Shown here in pieces: positions 8,674 to 18,172 of a stretch of DNA of 64,000 bases (position 1 is the stretch's first letter; each line of letters begins with the position of its first letter). The position numbers and the translations under genes were made by a program. Under the pieces are notes generated by a model. That model was not told the DNA's origin and did no database searches. It worked only from the letters and a program-made list of their open reading frames with translations. Source of the DNA: Aeromonas fluvialis (GTDB lineage: Bacteria > Pseudomonadota > Gammaproteobacteria > Enterobacterales > Aeromonadaceae); NCBI RefSeq assembly GCF_000819885.1, contig NZ_CDBO01000075.1, positions 21,272 to 85,271 of the forward strand. The letters are read 5' to 3'.

Positions 8674-9795
8674 ATGAGCCACGATCACCTGTTTTGCCCA
8701 CTGCGTCTCGGTCAACTGCACCTTGCCAACCGTATCGTCATGCCTCCCATGACCCGCTCCCGTGCCAGCCAGCCCGGTGATGTGGCCAACGCCATGATGG
8801 CGAGCTATTACGCCCAACGCGCCGAGGCGGGCCTGATCATCGGCGAAGGCACCCAGGTTGACCCCATAGGCAAGGGCTACGCCTGGACACCGGGGATCTA
8901 CAGCGCCGATCAGATCGCGGGCTGGAAGTTGGTGACCGATGCCGTACACGCCAAGGGGGGCACTATGTTCGCCCAGCTCTGGCATGTCGGCCGGGTCACT
9001 CACCCTGACAACATCGGCGGCGCCCAGCCCATCTCTTCCTCCGCCATTCAGGCAAAAGGGGTCAAGGTGTTCGTCGATAACGGCAGCGATGAGCCCGGTT
9101 TCGTCGAGACGGTCACCCCGCGCGCCATGACCCAGACCGATATCGACGCCGTGATCGGTCAGTTCCGTCAGGGGGCCCGCAACGCCATCAGCGCCGGGTT
9201 TGACGGCATCGAGCTGCACGCCGCCAACGGCTACCTCATCAACCAGTTCCTCGACTCCGAGTCCAACGCCCGCACCGACCGTTACGGCGGCTCGCTGGAA
9301 AACCGCCTGCGCTTCCTCAAAGAGGTGACCGAGGCCGTCTGCGCCGAGATCGGGGCCGATCGGGTTGGGGTGCGCCTCGCGCCGCTCACCACCCTCAACG
9401 GCACCGTCGATGCCAATCCGCAGGAGACCTATCTGGCCGCCGCCCGTCTGCTGGGCCAGCTTGATATCGTCTACCTGCATATTGCCGAAGCGGACTGGGA
9501 CGATGCCCCCCTGATGCCGGAGAACTTCAAACAGGGTCTGCGGGATGCCTTCCCCAATACCCTCATCTATGCCGGTAAATATGATGGTGCCTGCGCGCGC
9601 GCCGCCCTTGAGGCTGGTTGGGCCGACATGATTGGCTTTGGCCGTCCCTTCGTCGCCAACCCGGATCTACCGAACCGGCTGCGCCACGGCTACCCGCTGG
9701 CCCCCCACGATCCGGCCACCCTGTTTGGCGGCGGCGAGAAGGGGCTGACCGATTACCCCGTCTATCAGGCCGATGACGCAACAAGCGATCGCTGA
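8674..9795 (+). CDS. alkene reductase, Old Yellow Enzyme family
   Basis: A 373-residue FMN-dependent ene-reductase related to NemA/PETN reductase. Visible family motifs are the N-terminal LGQLHLANRIVMPPMTRSR, the substrate-binding pair in IELHAANGYLINQF (His and Asn near 182/185), the signature ARTDRYGGSLENR, and the C-terminal phosphate-binding GFGRPFVANPDL. It reduces activated C=C bonds or nitro groups of electrophiles with NAD(P)H. AAGGAACTCAAG precedes the ATG. No nemR-type repressor is adjacent, and it has its own terminator. Confidence 0.92.
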   Translation: MSHDHLFCPLRLGQLHLANRIVMPPMTRSRASQPGDVANAMMASYYAQRAEAGLIIGEGTQVDPIGKGYAWTPGIYSADQIAGWKLVTDAVHAKGGTMFAQLWHVGRVTHPDNIGGAQPISSSAIQAKGVKVFVDNGSDEPGFVETVTPRAMTQTDIDAVIGQFRQGARNAISAGFDGIELHAANGYLINQFLDSESNARTDRYGGSLENRLRFLKEVTEAVCAEIGADRVGVRLAPLTTLNGTVDANPQETYLAAARLLGQLDIVYLHIAEADWDDAPLMPENFKQGLRDAFPNTLIYAGKYDGACARAALEAGWADMIGFGRPFVANPDLPNRLRHGYPLAPHDPATLFGGGEKGLTDYPVYQADDATSDR

Positions 9796-9822
9796 TCACC
9801 GATGGCCAACCGGCCACGAAAA

Positions 9823-9850
9823 CAGGCCCCACAGGTTGGGGCCTGCCGTA
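9823..9850 (+). terminator. probable terminator after alkene reductase gene
   Basis: CAGGCCCC / GGGGCCTG stem with a short loop follows the gene by 27 bases. The T-run is weak (GTATTGTT). Confidence 0.55.
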
Positions 9851-9943
9851 TTGTTGCCCATTCTCAGCAGTGATACTTATGACGCTCTTACTGTTGCAAT
9901 CATCTCGTTGTTCTTTTCCCCCACGCTTTCACAAGGAGTCACC

Positions 9944-10930
9944 ATGAATCACACCCAAGCCTGGTGCTGGCATGCCCCCGGTGAACCGACCCAGCTTACC
10001 CTCGCCGATCTGCCCCTGGCACCGCTCTCCCCTGACGAGGTGCTGGTGGCCAACCGGGTCATCGCCTTCAATCCGGTGGACTGGAAACTGATGGAGTATG
10101 GCCATGGCAACTGGCAGGCGGGTCAGGTGCCTGGCGTCGATGGCATGGGCACGATCGTGGCCCTCGGCACCAACGTCAGCCATCTGCGCCTCGGCGCCCG
10201 GGTTGCCTACCACACCGACCTGCGCCACCACGGCAGCTTTGCCCGCCACACCCGGGTACCGGCCCGCGCCCTGCTGCCGGTGCCCGATGCTCTGAGTGAT
10301 GAGGCAGCGGCCGCCCTGCCCTGTCCCGGCCTCACCGCCTGGCAGGCACTGGCCAAACTGCCGCGCCTGCACGGGGAAGCGCTGCTCATCACCGGTGCTG
10401 GCAGCAGTGTCGGCCGCTTTGCGGTGCAGCTCGCCCTCCAGCAGGGGGCGCGGGTCTTTGCCAGCGCCAGCCCACGCCACCATCAGTGGCTCAAACAGAT
10501 CGGGGTGCAGGGGGTGGCCGATTATCGGGATCCCGACTGGCTGGCCATATTGCAAGCCGCCAACGGCAACGAGCCGTTCGAGGGGATCATCGATCTGGTC
10601 TCCAGCCAGCAGGCAGAGAGCCTGCTGCCCGCGCTGGGCTACTACGGTCATATGGTGACGGTGCTCGGGCGCATCCCGCACAATCCGCTGCCCGCCTTTA
10701 GCCATTGCCACTCCTTGCACGAGATTGCGCTGGGCGCCCAGCACGCCTTTGGCACCGACAAACAGTGGAGCCGACTGGTGGCCGCCGGTGTCGCCATGAT
10801 GGATCAAATGGCGAGCGGCGAGCTGACCCTGCCGCCGCTGGTAGTGGGCAACTTCGAGGCACTGCCGACCCTGCTCGACCGCTTCAAGCGCGAAGGACAG
10901 GGCGAGAAGTTTTTGGTGCGAGTGGCATAA
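9944..10930 (+). CDS. quinone oxidoreductase-like MDR family protein
   Basis: A 328-residue member of the medium-chain dehydrogenase/reductase family. It has a GroES-like N-terminal domain (FNPVDWKLMEYG, PGVDGMGTIVALG) and a Rossmann domain with the nucleotide loop LITGAGSSVGRFAVQLA near residue 145. The catalytic and structural zinc cysteines of alcohol dehydrogenases are absent, so a zinc-independent NADPH:quinone or enone reductase is likely. The start at 9944 is preceded by AAGGAGTCACC; the 57 in-frame codons upstream are not family-like. It ends in a strong bidirectional terminator. Confidence 0.88.
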   Translation: MNHTQAWCWHAPGEPTQLTLADLPLAPLSPDEVLVANRVIAFNPVDWKLMEYGHGNWQAGQVPGVDGMGTIVALGTNVSHLRLGARVAYHTDLRHHGSFARHTRVPARALLPVPDALSDEAAAALPCPGLTAWQALAKLPRLHGEALLITGAGSSVGRFAVQLALQQGARVFASASPRHHQWLKQIGVQGVADYRDPDWLAILQAANGNEPFEGIIDLVSSQQAESLLPALGYYGHMVTVLGRIPHNPLPAFSHCHSLHEIALGAQHAFGTDKQWSRLVAAGVAMMDQMASGELTLPPLVVGNFEALPTLLDRFKREGQGEKFLVRVA

Positions 10931-10971
10931 CGCTGACCTGCCCCGATAACCACACCGACCATTGAAACGAG

Positions 10972-11004
10972 AGAGGCCCGCCAGTGATGGCGGGCCTCTT
11001 TTTA
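10972..11004. terminator. bidirectional Rho-independent terminator
   Basis: An 11-bp stem (AGAGGCCCGCC / GGCGGGCCTCT) followed by TTTTT lies between two convergent genes. It serves the MDR gene directly and probably also the deaminase gene in the other direction. Confidence 0.85.
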
Positions 11005-11027
11005 TCTCGGCTTCTGCTGCATCGGAC

Positions 11028-12092
11028 TCAGTGCAGGATCACCCCGTGGGCCGCGGCATAGCTGCGGATATCGCGGGTCAGCCGCACCTTGTCGGCCAGA
11101 GAGAGCCAGCTCGCCTCAACCGCATTGAGCGACAGGCGGCAGAGCTGCTCCGGACTGGCGCCGAGTTCATCGGCCAGCGCCACAAAGTTGGCATTCATAT
11201 AGCCACCAAAATAGGCGGGGTCGTCGGAGTTGATGGTGACGCAGAGCCCCTGCTCCAGCAGCCGCAACACATTGTGCTGAGCCATATTGCCGAACACCTT
11301 GAGCCGGGTGTTGGAGAGGGGGCAGACGGTGAGCGGCAGCCGGGTATCAGCCAGATAGCTCAGCAGCTCGGGATCGTCTGCCGAGCGCACCCCGTGATCG
11401 ATGCGACACACCTGCAGCTCGTTGATCGCCTGCCAGATGTAGTCGGCAGGCCCCTCTTCACCCGCGTGAGCCACCACCGGCAGCCCCAGCTCGCGGCATT
11501 TGGCAAAAATCCGGGCAAATTTGCTGGGCGGATTGCCCCTCTCCCCCGAGTCGAGGCCGATGCCATGAATGCGCGACAGGAATGGCTCGGCTTGCGCCAA
11601 GGTGGCGAACGCCTCCTCTTCGCTGAGGTGGCGCAAGAAGCTCATGATAAGGCGCCAGCTGATGCCAAACGCCTTCTCCCCGCGCTGCAGCGCCCGCTCG
11701 ATACCGCCGAGTACAGTAGCAAAGGGAACGCCGCGGGCGGTGTGGGTCTGCGGGTCAAAGAAGATCTCCACATGCACCACCTTGTCGGCGGCGCAACGCG
11801 CCAGATAGGCCCAGGTGAGATCGAAGAAGTCCTGCTCGGTAATGAGCACGCTGGCACCACGGTAGTAGAGGTCGAGAAAAGATTGCAGGCAGTCAAAGTC
11901 ATAGGCGGCGCGCACGCTGGCCACATCGGGCCAGGGCAGTGGCACGCCGTTGCGGCGGCCCAGCTCAAACATCAGCTCGGGTTCGAGGGTCCCCTCGATG
12001 TGCAGGTGCAGCTCCAGTTTCGGCAGCCCGGCGATAAATTGCCCGGCGCTGAGCGGTTCGGTTGTGACTGACTTGGGAATAGGCATGTCCAT
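11028..12092 (-). CDS. adenine deaminase of the adenosine-deaminase superfamily (type 2)
   Basis: A 354-residue amidohydrolase usually labelled adenosine deaminase. Its motifs instead follow the fungal Aah1/bacterial adenine deaminase subgroup: [62 protein letters not shown] and [12 protein letters not shown]. Zinc ligands are the HLH pair, the His of AHAGEE and the Asp pair of SDDP. It would convert adenine to hypoxanthine in purine salvage. I chose the ATG at 12092 because GGAG lies 8 bases upstream; 12086 is an alternative and the frame is open to 12137. Confidence 0.85.
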   Translation of the reverse strand: MDMPIPKSVTTEPLSAGQFIAGLPKLELHLHIEGTLEPELMFELGRRNGVPLPWPDVASVRAAYDFDCLQSFLDLYYRGASVLITEQDFFDLTWAYLARCAADKVVHVEIFFDPQTHTARGVPFATVLGGIERALQRGEKAFGISWRLIMSFLRHLSEEEAFATLAQAEPFLSRIHGIGLDSGERGNPPSKFARIFAKCRELGLPVVAHAGEEGPADYIWQAINELQVCRIDHGVRSADDPELLSYLADTRLPLTVCPLSNTRLKVFGNMAQHNVLRLLEQGLCVTINSDDPAYFGGYMNANFVALADELGASPEQLCRLSLNAVEASWLSLADKVRLTRDIRSYAAAHGVILH

Positions 12093-12209
12093 AGCGACGG
12101 CTCCAGCAGCAAAGTGATCCGGCGTCAGCCCCTCCACCAGAGTGACCCGACGGCAGCTTTATTGTGCACCCAAGTGACGACAGAGGGGAGACTTGTCATC
12201 AAACAGACT

Positions 12210-12215
12210 TATAAT
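12210..12215 (+). promoter_or_regulatory. probable -10 box of nagD promoter
   Basis: A consensus TATAAT lies 75 bases upstream of nagD in the gap shared with the divergent deaminase gene. The -35 at 17-bp spacing is poor (GGAGAC), so an activator or an extended contact may be needed. Confidence 0.45.
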
Positions 12216-12289
12216 GGCGTCAGAAAAATCATAGCTGATTGAACATCTTAACGATTGGCGGCTCGCCTGCGCCCTGACAAGGAGTTTTC

Positions 12290-13039
12290 ATGAAGAAGAA
12301 CGTCATCTGCGATATCGACGGTGTCATCCTGCACAACAACGATCTCATTCCCGGTGCCGACCGTTTCGTCCACCGCCTGATTGAACAGGGCAGCAAGCTG
12401 TTGTTCCTCACCAACTACCCGGCCCAGACCCAGAAAGATCTGCAAAACCGCTTCCGCTCCGCTGGCGTCGAGGTGCCGGAGGAGTGCTTCTACACCTCCG
12501 CCATGGGCACCGCCGACTTCCTCAAGCGCCAGGATGGCAAGAAAGCCTATGTGATTGGCGAAGGGGCGCTGACCCACGAGCTCTACAAGGCCGGTTTCAC
12601 CATCACCGACATCGACCCCGACTTCGTGGTGGTGGGCGAGACCCGCAACTACAACTGGACCATGATGCAGCAGGGGGCCAAGTTCGTCGATCAGGGGGCC
12701 CGCTTTATCGCCACCAACCCCGATACCCACGGTCCCATGATGCACCCGGCCTGCGGCGCCCTGTGCGCCCCCATCGAGCGGATGACCGGCAAGAAACCCT
12801 TCTATGTCGGCAAGCCGAGCGCCTGGATCATCCGTGCGGCGCTCAACCGGATGGAGGCCCACTCCGACGACACCATCATCATCGGTGACAACCTGCGCAC
12901 CGACATTCTGGCGGGCTTTCAGGCCGGTCTCGAAACCGTGCTGGTGCTCTCCGGGGTGAGCAAGGTGGCGGATATCGACCGCATGCCGTTTCGCCCGAAC
13001 CATATTTTCGACTCCGTGGTCGACATCGATATCGTGTAA
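12290..13039 (+). CDS. nagD: HAD-IIA ribonucleotide monophosphatase NagD
   Basis: A 249-residue HAD phosphatase closely matching E. coli NagD along its length, for example TNYPAQTQKDLQNRF, YTSAMGTADFLKRQ, IATNPDTHG and LRTDILAGFQAGLETVLV. The catalytic aspartates are D8 and D10 in DIDG, with the distal acidic motif in GDNLRTD. NagD hydrolyses UMP and other nucleoside monophosphates. Unlike in E. coli, it is not next to nagBAC here, but stands alone after a good -10 box. AAGGAGTTTT precedes the start. Confidence 0.95.
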   Translation: MKKNVICDIDGVILHNNDLIPGADRFVHRLIEQGSKLLFLTNYPAQTQKDLQNRFRSAGVEVPEECFYTSAMGTADFLKRQDGKKAYVIGEGALTHELYKAGFTITDIDPDFVVVGETRNYNWTMMQQGAKFVDQGARFIATNPDTHGPMMHPACGALCAPIERMTGKKPFYVGKPSAWIIRAALNRMEAHSDDTIIIGDNLRTDILAGFQAGLETVLVLSGVSKVADIDRMPFRPNHIFDSVVDIDIV

Positions 13040-13059
13040 TCACCACCCAAGCGTTAAAC

Positions 13060-13080
13060 AGGGCAGGCTTCTCCTGCCCT
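13060..13080. other. stem-loop between nagD and antiporter gene
   Basis: AGGGCAGG / CCTGCCCT stem with a 5-nt loop and no T-run. It ends 13 bases before the next start codon, so it could attenuate readthrough or shield the downstream ribosome-binding site. Confidence 0.45.
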
Positions 13081-13093
13081 TGCAGGATCTGTT

Positions 13094-14668
13094 ATGGAAC
13101 CCATTCTGATCGCCGTGGCCTTTGGCTGCGGCATGGTAGTCAATCTGATTGGCTTGCCGCCCCTGCTCGGCTTTCTGGCCGCCGGTTTTATCCTCAACGG
13201 CATGGGGTATGAAAATAGCCCCGCCCTGAGTGAAGTGGCCGATCTCGGCGTCACCCTGCTGCTGTTCACCATCGGCCTCAAACTCAATATCAAGACCCTG
13301 ATGCGGCGCGATGTGTGGGGCACTACCAGCCTGCACCTGCTGCTCTCCACCCTGCTCTTTACCGTGGTGCTGCTGGTCTGCAAGGGGATCGGCCTCGAGC
13401 TTGCCCTGTCGCTGGACTGGAAGCTGGCACTGCTGCTGGGCTTTGCCCTCTCCTTCTCCAGCACTGTGTTTGCGGTCAAGGTGCTGGAAGATCGCAGCGA
13501 CATGAATGCCCTCTACGCCCGCATTGCCATCGGGGTACTGGTGATGCAGGATCTGTTCGCCGTGGCGTTCCTCACCTTTTCCAGTGGCAAGTTGCCCAGC
13601 ATCTGGGCGCTCTGGGTATTGGGGCTGCCGCTGCTGCGCCCCTTGCTGTTCAAGTTGCTGGAGCGGGCCGGTCACGGCGAGCTGCAGGTACTGTTTGGCG
13701 TCTTTCTGGCGCTGGTGGTGGGCGCAGCCGGCTTTGAAGTGGTCGGGCTCAAGCCGGATCTCGGGGCGCTGATCATCGGCATGCTGCTCGCCTCCCATCC
13801 TGCTGCGGCGGGTCTGGCCAAGGCGCTCTTTAACCTCAAAGACCTGTTTCTGATCTGCTTCTTTCTCACCATCGGCCTCAATGGCTTGCCGACCCACGAC
13901 ACCATGCTGCTGGCGCTGGCACTGGTGCTGGCCCTGCCGCTCAAAAGCGCCCTCTACTATCTGGTCTACAGCGGCGCCCACCTGCGGGTGCGCACCGCCC
14001 TGCTCTCCACCTTGGTCCTCAGCAACTTCTCGGAGTTTGGCCTGATCGTCGCCGCCATCGCCGCCAAGGCCGGCTGGATCTCTCACGATTGGCTGATAGC
14101 GGTCTCGCTGGCGCTGGCGGCCAGCTTTATGATCTCCGCCCCCCTCAATGCCCAGAGCGAGCGGATCTACCACCGCATCGGCAACTGGCTGCGGGGGTTG
14201 CAGGCGAGCAACCTTCATCCGGAAGACAGACCCATCGAGCTTGGCGATGCGGAGGTGATCATCCTCGGCATGGGACGGATCGGTCAGGGGGCCTACTTCG
14301 AGCTGGAGAACAAATACGGCAACGTCATCCTCGGGGTAGAGAACGACAGCGAAAAACTGCCGACCCTGCGCGCCCAGGGGATGAACGTCATCGAGGGGGA
14401 TGCCACCGATACCGATTTCTGGGACAAGGTGCTGCTCTCCAATCAGGTCAATCTGGTGCTGCTGGCGATGCCCCACCACTCGGGGAATCTCTACGCCATC
14501 GAGAAGCTGCGCAGCCACGGGTTCAACGGCAAGATCGCCGCCATCGTCCGCTTCGAGGACGATATCGCCTCCTTGCAAGAACAAGGGGTGGATGCGGTGT
14601 TCAACGTCTACAACGAAGCGGGCAGCGGCTTTGCCCGCCATGTGATCCGCCGCTTGCAGCCGCTTTGA
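13094..14668 (+). CDS. CPA2 family monovalent cation:proton antiporter with TrkA-N domain
   Basis: A 524-residue protein of the KefB/YbaL type. Residues 1-380 hold about 11-12 hydrophobic segments of a Na+/H+ exchanger domain. The C-terminal cytosolic part carries a Rossmann KTN/TrkA-N domain with VIILGMGRIGQGAYFELE near residue 388. It lacks the long C-terminal extension of KefB/KefC (about 600 residues) and is nearer the shorter cation:proton antiporter proteins of Vibrio/Shewanella. It probably exchanges K+ or Na+ for protons under nucleotide or redox control. Confidence 0.88.
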   Translation: MEPILIAVAFGCGMVVNLIGLPPLLGFLAAGFILNGMGYENSPALSEVADLGVTLLLFTIGLKLNIKTLMRRDVWGTTSLHLLLSTLLFTVVLLVCKGIGLELALSLDWKLALLLGFALSFSSTVFAVKVLEDRSDMNALYARIAIGVLVMQDLFAVAFLTFSSGKLPSIWALWVLGLPLLRPLLFKLLERAGHGELQVLFGVFLALVVGAAGFEVVGLKPDLGALIIGMLLASHPAAAGLAKALFNLKDLFLICFFLTIGLNGLPTHDTMLLALALVLALPLKSALYYLVYSGAHLRVRTALLSTLVLSNFSEFGLIVAAIAAKAGWISHDWLIAVSLALAASFMISAPLNAQSERIYHRIGNWLRGLQASNLHPEDRPIELGDAEVIILGMGRIGQGAYFELENKYGNVILGVENDSEKLPTLRAQGMNVIEGDATDTDFWDKVLLSNQVNLVLLAMPHHSGNLYAIEKLRSHGFNGKIAAIVRFEDDIASLQEQGVDAVFNVYNEAGSGFARHVIRRLQPL

Positions 14669-14760
14669 GTCGCCGGGCAGCGGCCCTTGGCAGGAGCGCT
14701 TGGCAAGGGAATGCGCATCGTTTAAGTTATGCACAACCTCGTTTAATAAAACGAACAAAC

Positions 14761-14786
14761 GCGGGGCCGGGATGGCCCCGCTTTCC
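14761..14786 (+). terminator. Rho-independent terminator after antiporter gene
   Basis: GCGGGGCC / GGCCCCGC stem with a GGGAT loop, followed by TTTCCT. It lies between the antiporter and the cupin gene. Confidence 0.7.
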
Positions 14787-14811
14787 TATCTGCCGCTGCC
14801 AAGGAGGCACC

Positions 14812-15180
14812 ATGAAGACCCTCAACGACTGGATTTTGCTCGACCGCCACGAGGCGGCCCCTACCCCGCTGATGCCAGCCCCCGAGCGCATTAAAGCGGG
14901 CAACCCGGCGCAAACGGTGTGGAACCACTACTCCGATCCCAGCCAGCAGTTTCACATCGGCTTCTGGGCTTGCGAGCCGGGCCGCTGGGCCATCCATTAC
15001 ACCGAGCACGAGTATTGCCAGCTGCTGGAGGGGGATGTGGTGATCCACGACAGTCAGGGCGGCCAGCTGGCCCTCAAACCGGGGGATCAATTCGTGATTC
15101 CGGCCGGCTTTGTCGGCGAGTGGGAGACCCTCACCCCCTGTCGCAAGGTCTATGTGATCTTCGAGCCCGCATCGGCTTGA
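14812..15180 (+). CDS. small cupin-domain protein
   Basis: A 122-residue single-domain cupin. The first cupin motif region runs WAIHYTEHEYCQLLEGDVVI and the second LKPGDQFVIPAGFVGEWET. The canonical His pair is only partly present, so metal binding is uncertain. Proteins of this type (cupin_3, formerly DUF861) include ureidoglycine-like and ethanolamine-type cupins. AAGGAGGCACC sits ideally before the ATG at 14812, which fixes the start although the frame is open from 14089. It is isolated between two terminators/promoters. Confidence 0.8.
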   Translation: MKTLNDWILLDRHEAAPTPLMPAPERIKAGNPAQTVWNHYSDPSQQFHIGFWACEPGRWAIHYTEHEYCQLLEGDVVIHDSQGGQLALKPGDQFVIPAGFVGEWETLTPCRKVYVIFEPASA

Positions 15181-15372
15181 CGTTCACGTCACCCTGCCCC
15201 GTTGCAGCAGCCCTTATCCTGTTGATCCGCTTGACGCTTACGGCATGATTTTCTGCGGTTTTCCCGCTTGCAAAAGGTTTTTCCGCTAGGCATTGTGTCT
15301 GACGAGGAATGTAAATGGAATTTCGAGCCCGAACGTGGGGGGCTCATATAAAAATCAAGAGGATTACCGCCA

Positions 15373-17037
15373 ATGTGTTCAATTTTCGGCATTCTGGATA
15401 TCAAGTCCGATGCAGTTGCCCTGCGCAAATCGGCGCTGGAGATGTCCAAGCGACTTCGTCACCGCGGGCCTGACTGGTCCGGCGTCTACAGCTCCGATAA
15501 AGCCATTCTGGTGCACGAGCGTCTGGCCATCGTCGATCCGGGCAATGGCGCCCAGCCACTCTACAACCCCGAGCGCACCCATGTGCTGGCGGTCAACGGC
15601 GAGATCTACAACCACAAAGAGCTGGAGAAGAGCCTTAAGGTCGACTTCCAGTTTCAGACCAAATCCGACTGTGAAGTGCTGCTGGCCCTCTATAAGGAGA
15701 AGGGCCCGGCGTTTCTTGACGATCTCAACGGTATCTTTGCCTTCATTCTTTATGACGCCGAGCAGGATGCCTACCTGATTGGTCGTGACCATATGGGGAT
15801 CATCCCCCTCTATACCGGTCGCGACGAACACGGCAACTTCTATGTCGCCTCCGAGATGAAGGCGCTGGTGCCGGTCTGCAAGAGCGTTGAAACCTTCCCG
15901 CCGGGACACTACCTGTGGAGCAAGGATGGCGAGCTCAAACAGTGGTACAAGCGCGACTGGATGGAATACGGCGCGGTCGAGCACAACGTCAGCGACAAGG
16001 CAGAGCTGAAAGCCGCGCTGGAAGCCGCGGTCAAGCGCCAGCTGATGTGCGATGTGCCTTATGGCGTGCTGCTCTCCGGCGGGCTGGACTCCTCCGTTAT
16101 CTCCGCCATTACCAAGGTCTATGCGGCACGCCGCATCGAGGACGATGGCAAGAGCGAAGCCTGGTGGCCGCAGTTGCACTCCTTCGCCGTGGGGCTGGAA
16201 GGATCGCCGGATCTCGCCGCCGCCCGCAAGGTGGCCGATCATCTGGGTACCATTCATCACCAGATCCACTTCACCGTGCAGGAGGGTCTGGATGCCCTGC
16301 GGGATGTCATCTATCACCTCGAGACCTATGACGTCACCACCATCCGCGCCTCCACGCCCATGTATCTGATGGCCCGCTATATCAAGGCGATGGGGATCAA
16401 GATGGTGCTCTCCGGCGAAGGCTCCGACGAGCTGTTCGGTGGCTATCTCTACTTCCACAAGGCGCCCAACGCCAAAGAGTTCCATGAAGAGACAGTGCGC
16501 AAGCTCAGTGCCCTGCACCTCTATGACTGCCTGCGCGCCAACAAATCGATGGCCGCCTGGGGCGTGGAGGGTCGCGTGCCCTTCCTCGACAAGGAGTTCA
16601 TGGATGTGGCGATGCGCCTGCAGCCTGCCGACAAGATGTGCGGCAAGGGCAAGATCGAGAAACACATCCTGCGCGAAGCGTTCGAGGAGCTGCTGCCCCA
16701 CGAAGTGGCCTGGCGCCAAAAGGAACAGTTCTCTGACGGCGTGGGTTATTCGTGGATCGACAGCCTGAAGGCGATGGTCGAGACCGAAGTGACGGATCAG
16801 ATGTTCGAAGCAGCCGCGTTCCGCTTCCCCATCAACACCCCGCTCACCAAAGAGGCCTATTACTACCGCGCCATCTTCGACGAGCACTTCCCGCTGGAAG
16901 CCGCCGCCCGCACCGTGCCCTACGGCAAGTCGGTCGCCTGCTCCACCCCCACCGCGCTGGAGTGGGATGCCAAGTTCAAGGAGATGGCTGACCCCTCCGG
17001 CCGCGCTGTGATGGACGTGCACCAGCAGGGCTACTAA
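15373..17037 (+). CDS. asnB: asparagine synthase B (glutamine-hydrolysing)
   Basis: A 554-residue AsnB. Cys2 after Met1 is the class II glutaminase nucleophile (MCSIFGILD), with RHRGPD near 29-34 and NGEIYNH near 75-81. The synthetase domain has the PPi-loop SGGLDSS near 235 and VLSGEGSDELFGGY near 345. Length matches E. coli AsnB (554). It makes asparagine from aspartate, glutamine and ATP. The 192-bp gap upstream gives room for its own promoter. It ends in a strong terminator. Confidence 0.97.
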   Translation: MCSIFGILDIKSDAVALRKSALEMSKRLRHRGPDWSGVYSSDKAILVHERLAIVDPGNGAQPLYNPERTHVLAVNGEIYNHKELEKSLKVDFQFQTKSDCEVLLALYKEKGPAFLDDLNGIFAFILYDAEQDAYLIGRDHMGIIPLYTGRDEHGNFYVASEMKALVPVCKSVETFPPGHYLWSKDGELKQWYKRDWMEYGAVEHNVSDKAELKAALEAAVKRQLMCDVPYGVLLSGGLDSSVISAITKVYAARRIEDDGKSEAWWPQLHSFAVGLEGSPDLAAARKVADHLGTIHHQIHFTVQEGLDALRDVIYHLETYDVTTIRASTPMYLMARYIKAMGIKMVLSGEGSDELFGGYLYFHKAPNAKEFHEETVRKLSALHLYDCLRANKSMAAWGVEGRVPFLDKEFMDVAMRLQPADKMCGKGKIEKHILREAFEELLPHEVAWRQKEQFSDGVGYSWIDSLKAMVETEVTDQMFEAAAFRFPINTPLTKEAYYYRAIFDEHFPLEAAARTVPYGKSVACSTPTALEWDAKFKEMADPSGRAVMDVHQQGY

Positions 17038-17076
17038 GCCAAAACGGGTTCACCCGAGCGGAGAACGTCAGATAGC

Positions 17077-17109
17077 AAAAAGCCCTTCACCATGGTGAAG
17101 GGCTTTTTC
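17077..17109 (+). terminator. Rho-independent terminator after asnB
   Basis: AAGCCCTTCACC / GGTGAAGGGCTT stem with a two-base loop, flanked by A5 and T5, so it can act in both directions. Confidence 0.9.
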
Positions 17110-17284
17110 ATCTCCCCGCTGCCATACCCGCCAAATCACATCAGACCATGCAAATAGTTGATTTTTCATAAATATTTAATTTTTTTACCGAGTGACCATG
17201 CATTAACAGGGAGCGCGTCAATTGACTATGCCTGAAGGGTGATCAACAGGATCACCACGATGACAACAAGGATCGGGAGGGGGC

Positions 17285-17566
17285 ATGGACGCGAACACTC
17301 TATCAAGGATCGGCCTGCTGACAGCACTGCTCGCCAGTCCGGCTGCAATGGCCAATGACAATATCGTGGTACTGCAGCTTGGCCAGGCCTTCAGCAATGA
17401 AAAGCTCGACATCAAGATCGCCGATGCCAAATTTCACCACATGTTCTGGCGCTGGGGAGACTCTGGCTGTCAATTTGGACTGGGGTACGTGGCGGGACGC
17501 TCAAGGTCGAAGATGAAGAGGCCGCCAGACTGGGGGCGGTGCCCGTATCGAATGCCAATGGGGTAA
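17285..17566 (+). pseudogene. small secreted-protein gene, apparently frameshifted
   Basis: The open frame encodes 93 residues with a clear signal peptide (cleavage after AAMA near residue 23) and a plausible mature part up to GDSGCQF near residue 64. After that the frame turns Arg/Pro/Met-rich and unlike a protein. A second frame then reads GGTLKVEDEEAARLG, and a third reads GARIECQWGNWVTWLPGEM up to about 17610. Two small indels near 17478 and 17540 would join these into one protein. The ribosome site GGGAGGGGGC precedes the ATG. No family is recognised. Sequencing error cannot be excluded. Confidence 0.45.
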
Positions 17567-17626
17567 CTGGGTGACCTGGCTCCCCGGCGAAATGCTCTGC
17601 CGCCCCACCACATCATGGGGGGGCAA

Positions 17627-18092
17627 TCAGTCCTTTTTCGCCTTGTTGGCGAAGAAGATATCGGCCTGAATATCCTGAGTGCGCACCGTGAAGATCTGGT
17701 TGATCCGATCTTCCGTCAGCGTTTCGGCCTCCTGCATCACCCGCAGATTGAAGTCGTTGAGCATGCTGTTGGCGGCAACCTTGTCGCTGCCCATGGCATG
17801 ATGGGCCGGACAGTGCGGGCCATCAAACCGTAAACACGAAAAAGAGCAGTGCGGATAAACCGTGGAAACCAAAGAGGTAGCCAAGGCCACCTGATAGGCG
17901 ACCTGTTTGCATCTCTGCTTTCCGCTGACCCGCTGGCGTGGCGTTACTAAGCCCAATCAACCGACTTGAGTGTGACTGGCAACCCAAAAGCACCAACAAT
18001 AAAGACACAATCGATGCAAAATGTTGATAAGTGTGACAGGTGAAGGATTCTTGGCGACATTCAGCCGTCAACACCAGGCACGCAAAGCGCAT
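17627..18092 (-). pseudogene. membrane protein gene broken by a frameshift
   Basis: Two overlapping minus-strand frames fit end to end. The upstream one has two hydrophobic segments (SIVSLLLVLLG and LGYLFGFHGLSALLFFVF) and stops at 17823. The other frame continues from RFDGPHCPAHHAMGSDK to a charged C-terminus ending ANKAKKD at 17627. A one-base slip near 17830 would make one protein of about 120-150 residues. No ribosome site is visible before any ATG. The family is not recognised. It is convergent with the damaged gene at 17285. Confidence 0.4.
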
Positions 18093-18172
18093 AGAGAGAG
18101 GAAAGAAAGAGATGACGGGGAATAGTGCGCAGGATGGTGTGCTGACACCACCCCGCGATTTAAGTCAGTAGG

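Noticed and set aside
13040..14758. A 572-codon open frame opposite the CPA2 antiporter
   Set aside because: Same reasoning: the sense strand is a clear membrane antiporter, and the antisense frame is low-complexity Gln/Asp-rich.
15379..17022. A 547-codon open frame opposite asnB
   Set aside because: Antisense shadow of a highly conserved enzyme, composition driven by codon bias.
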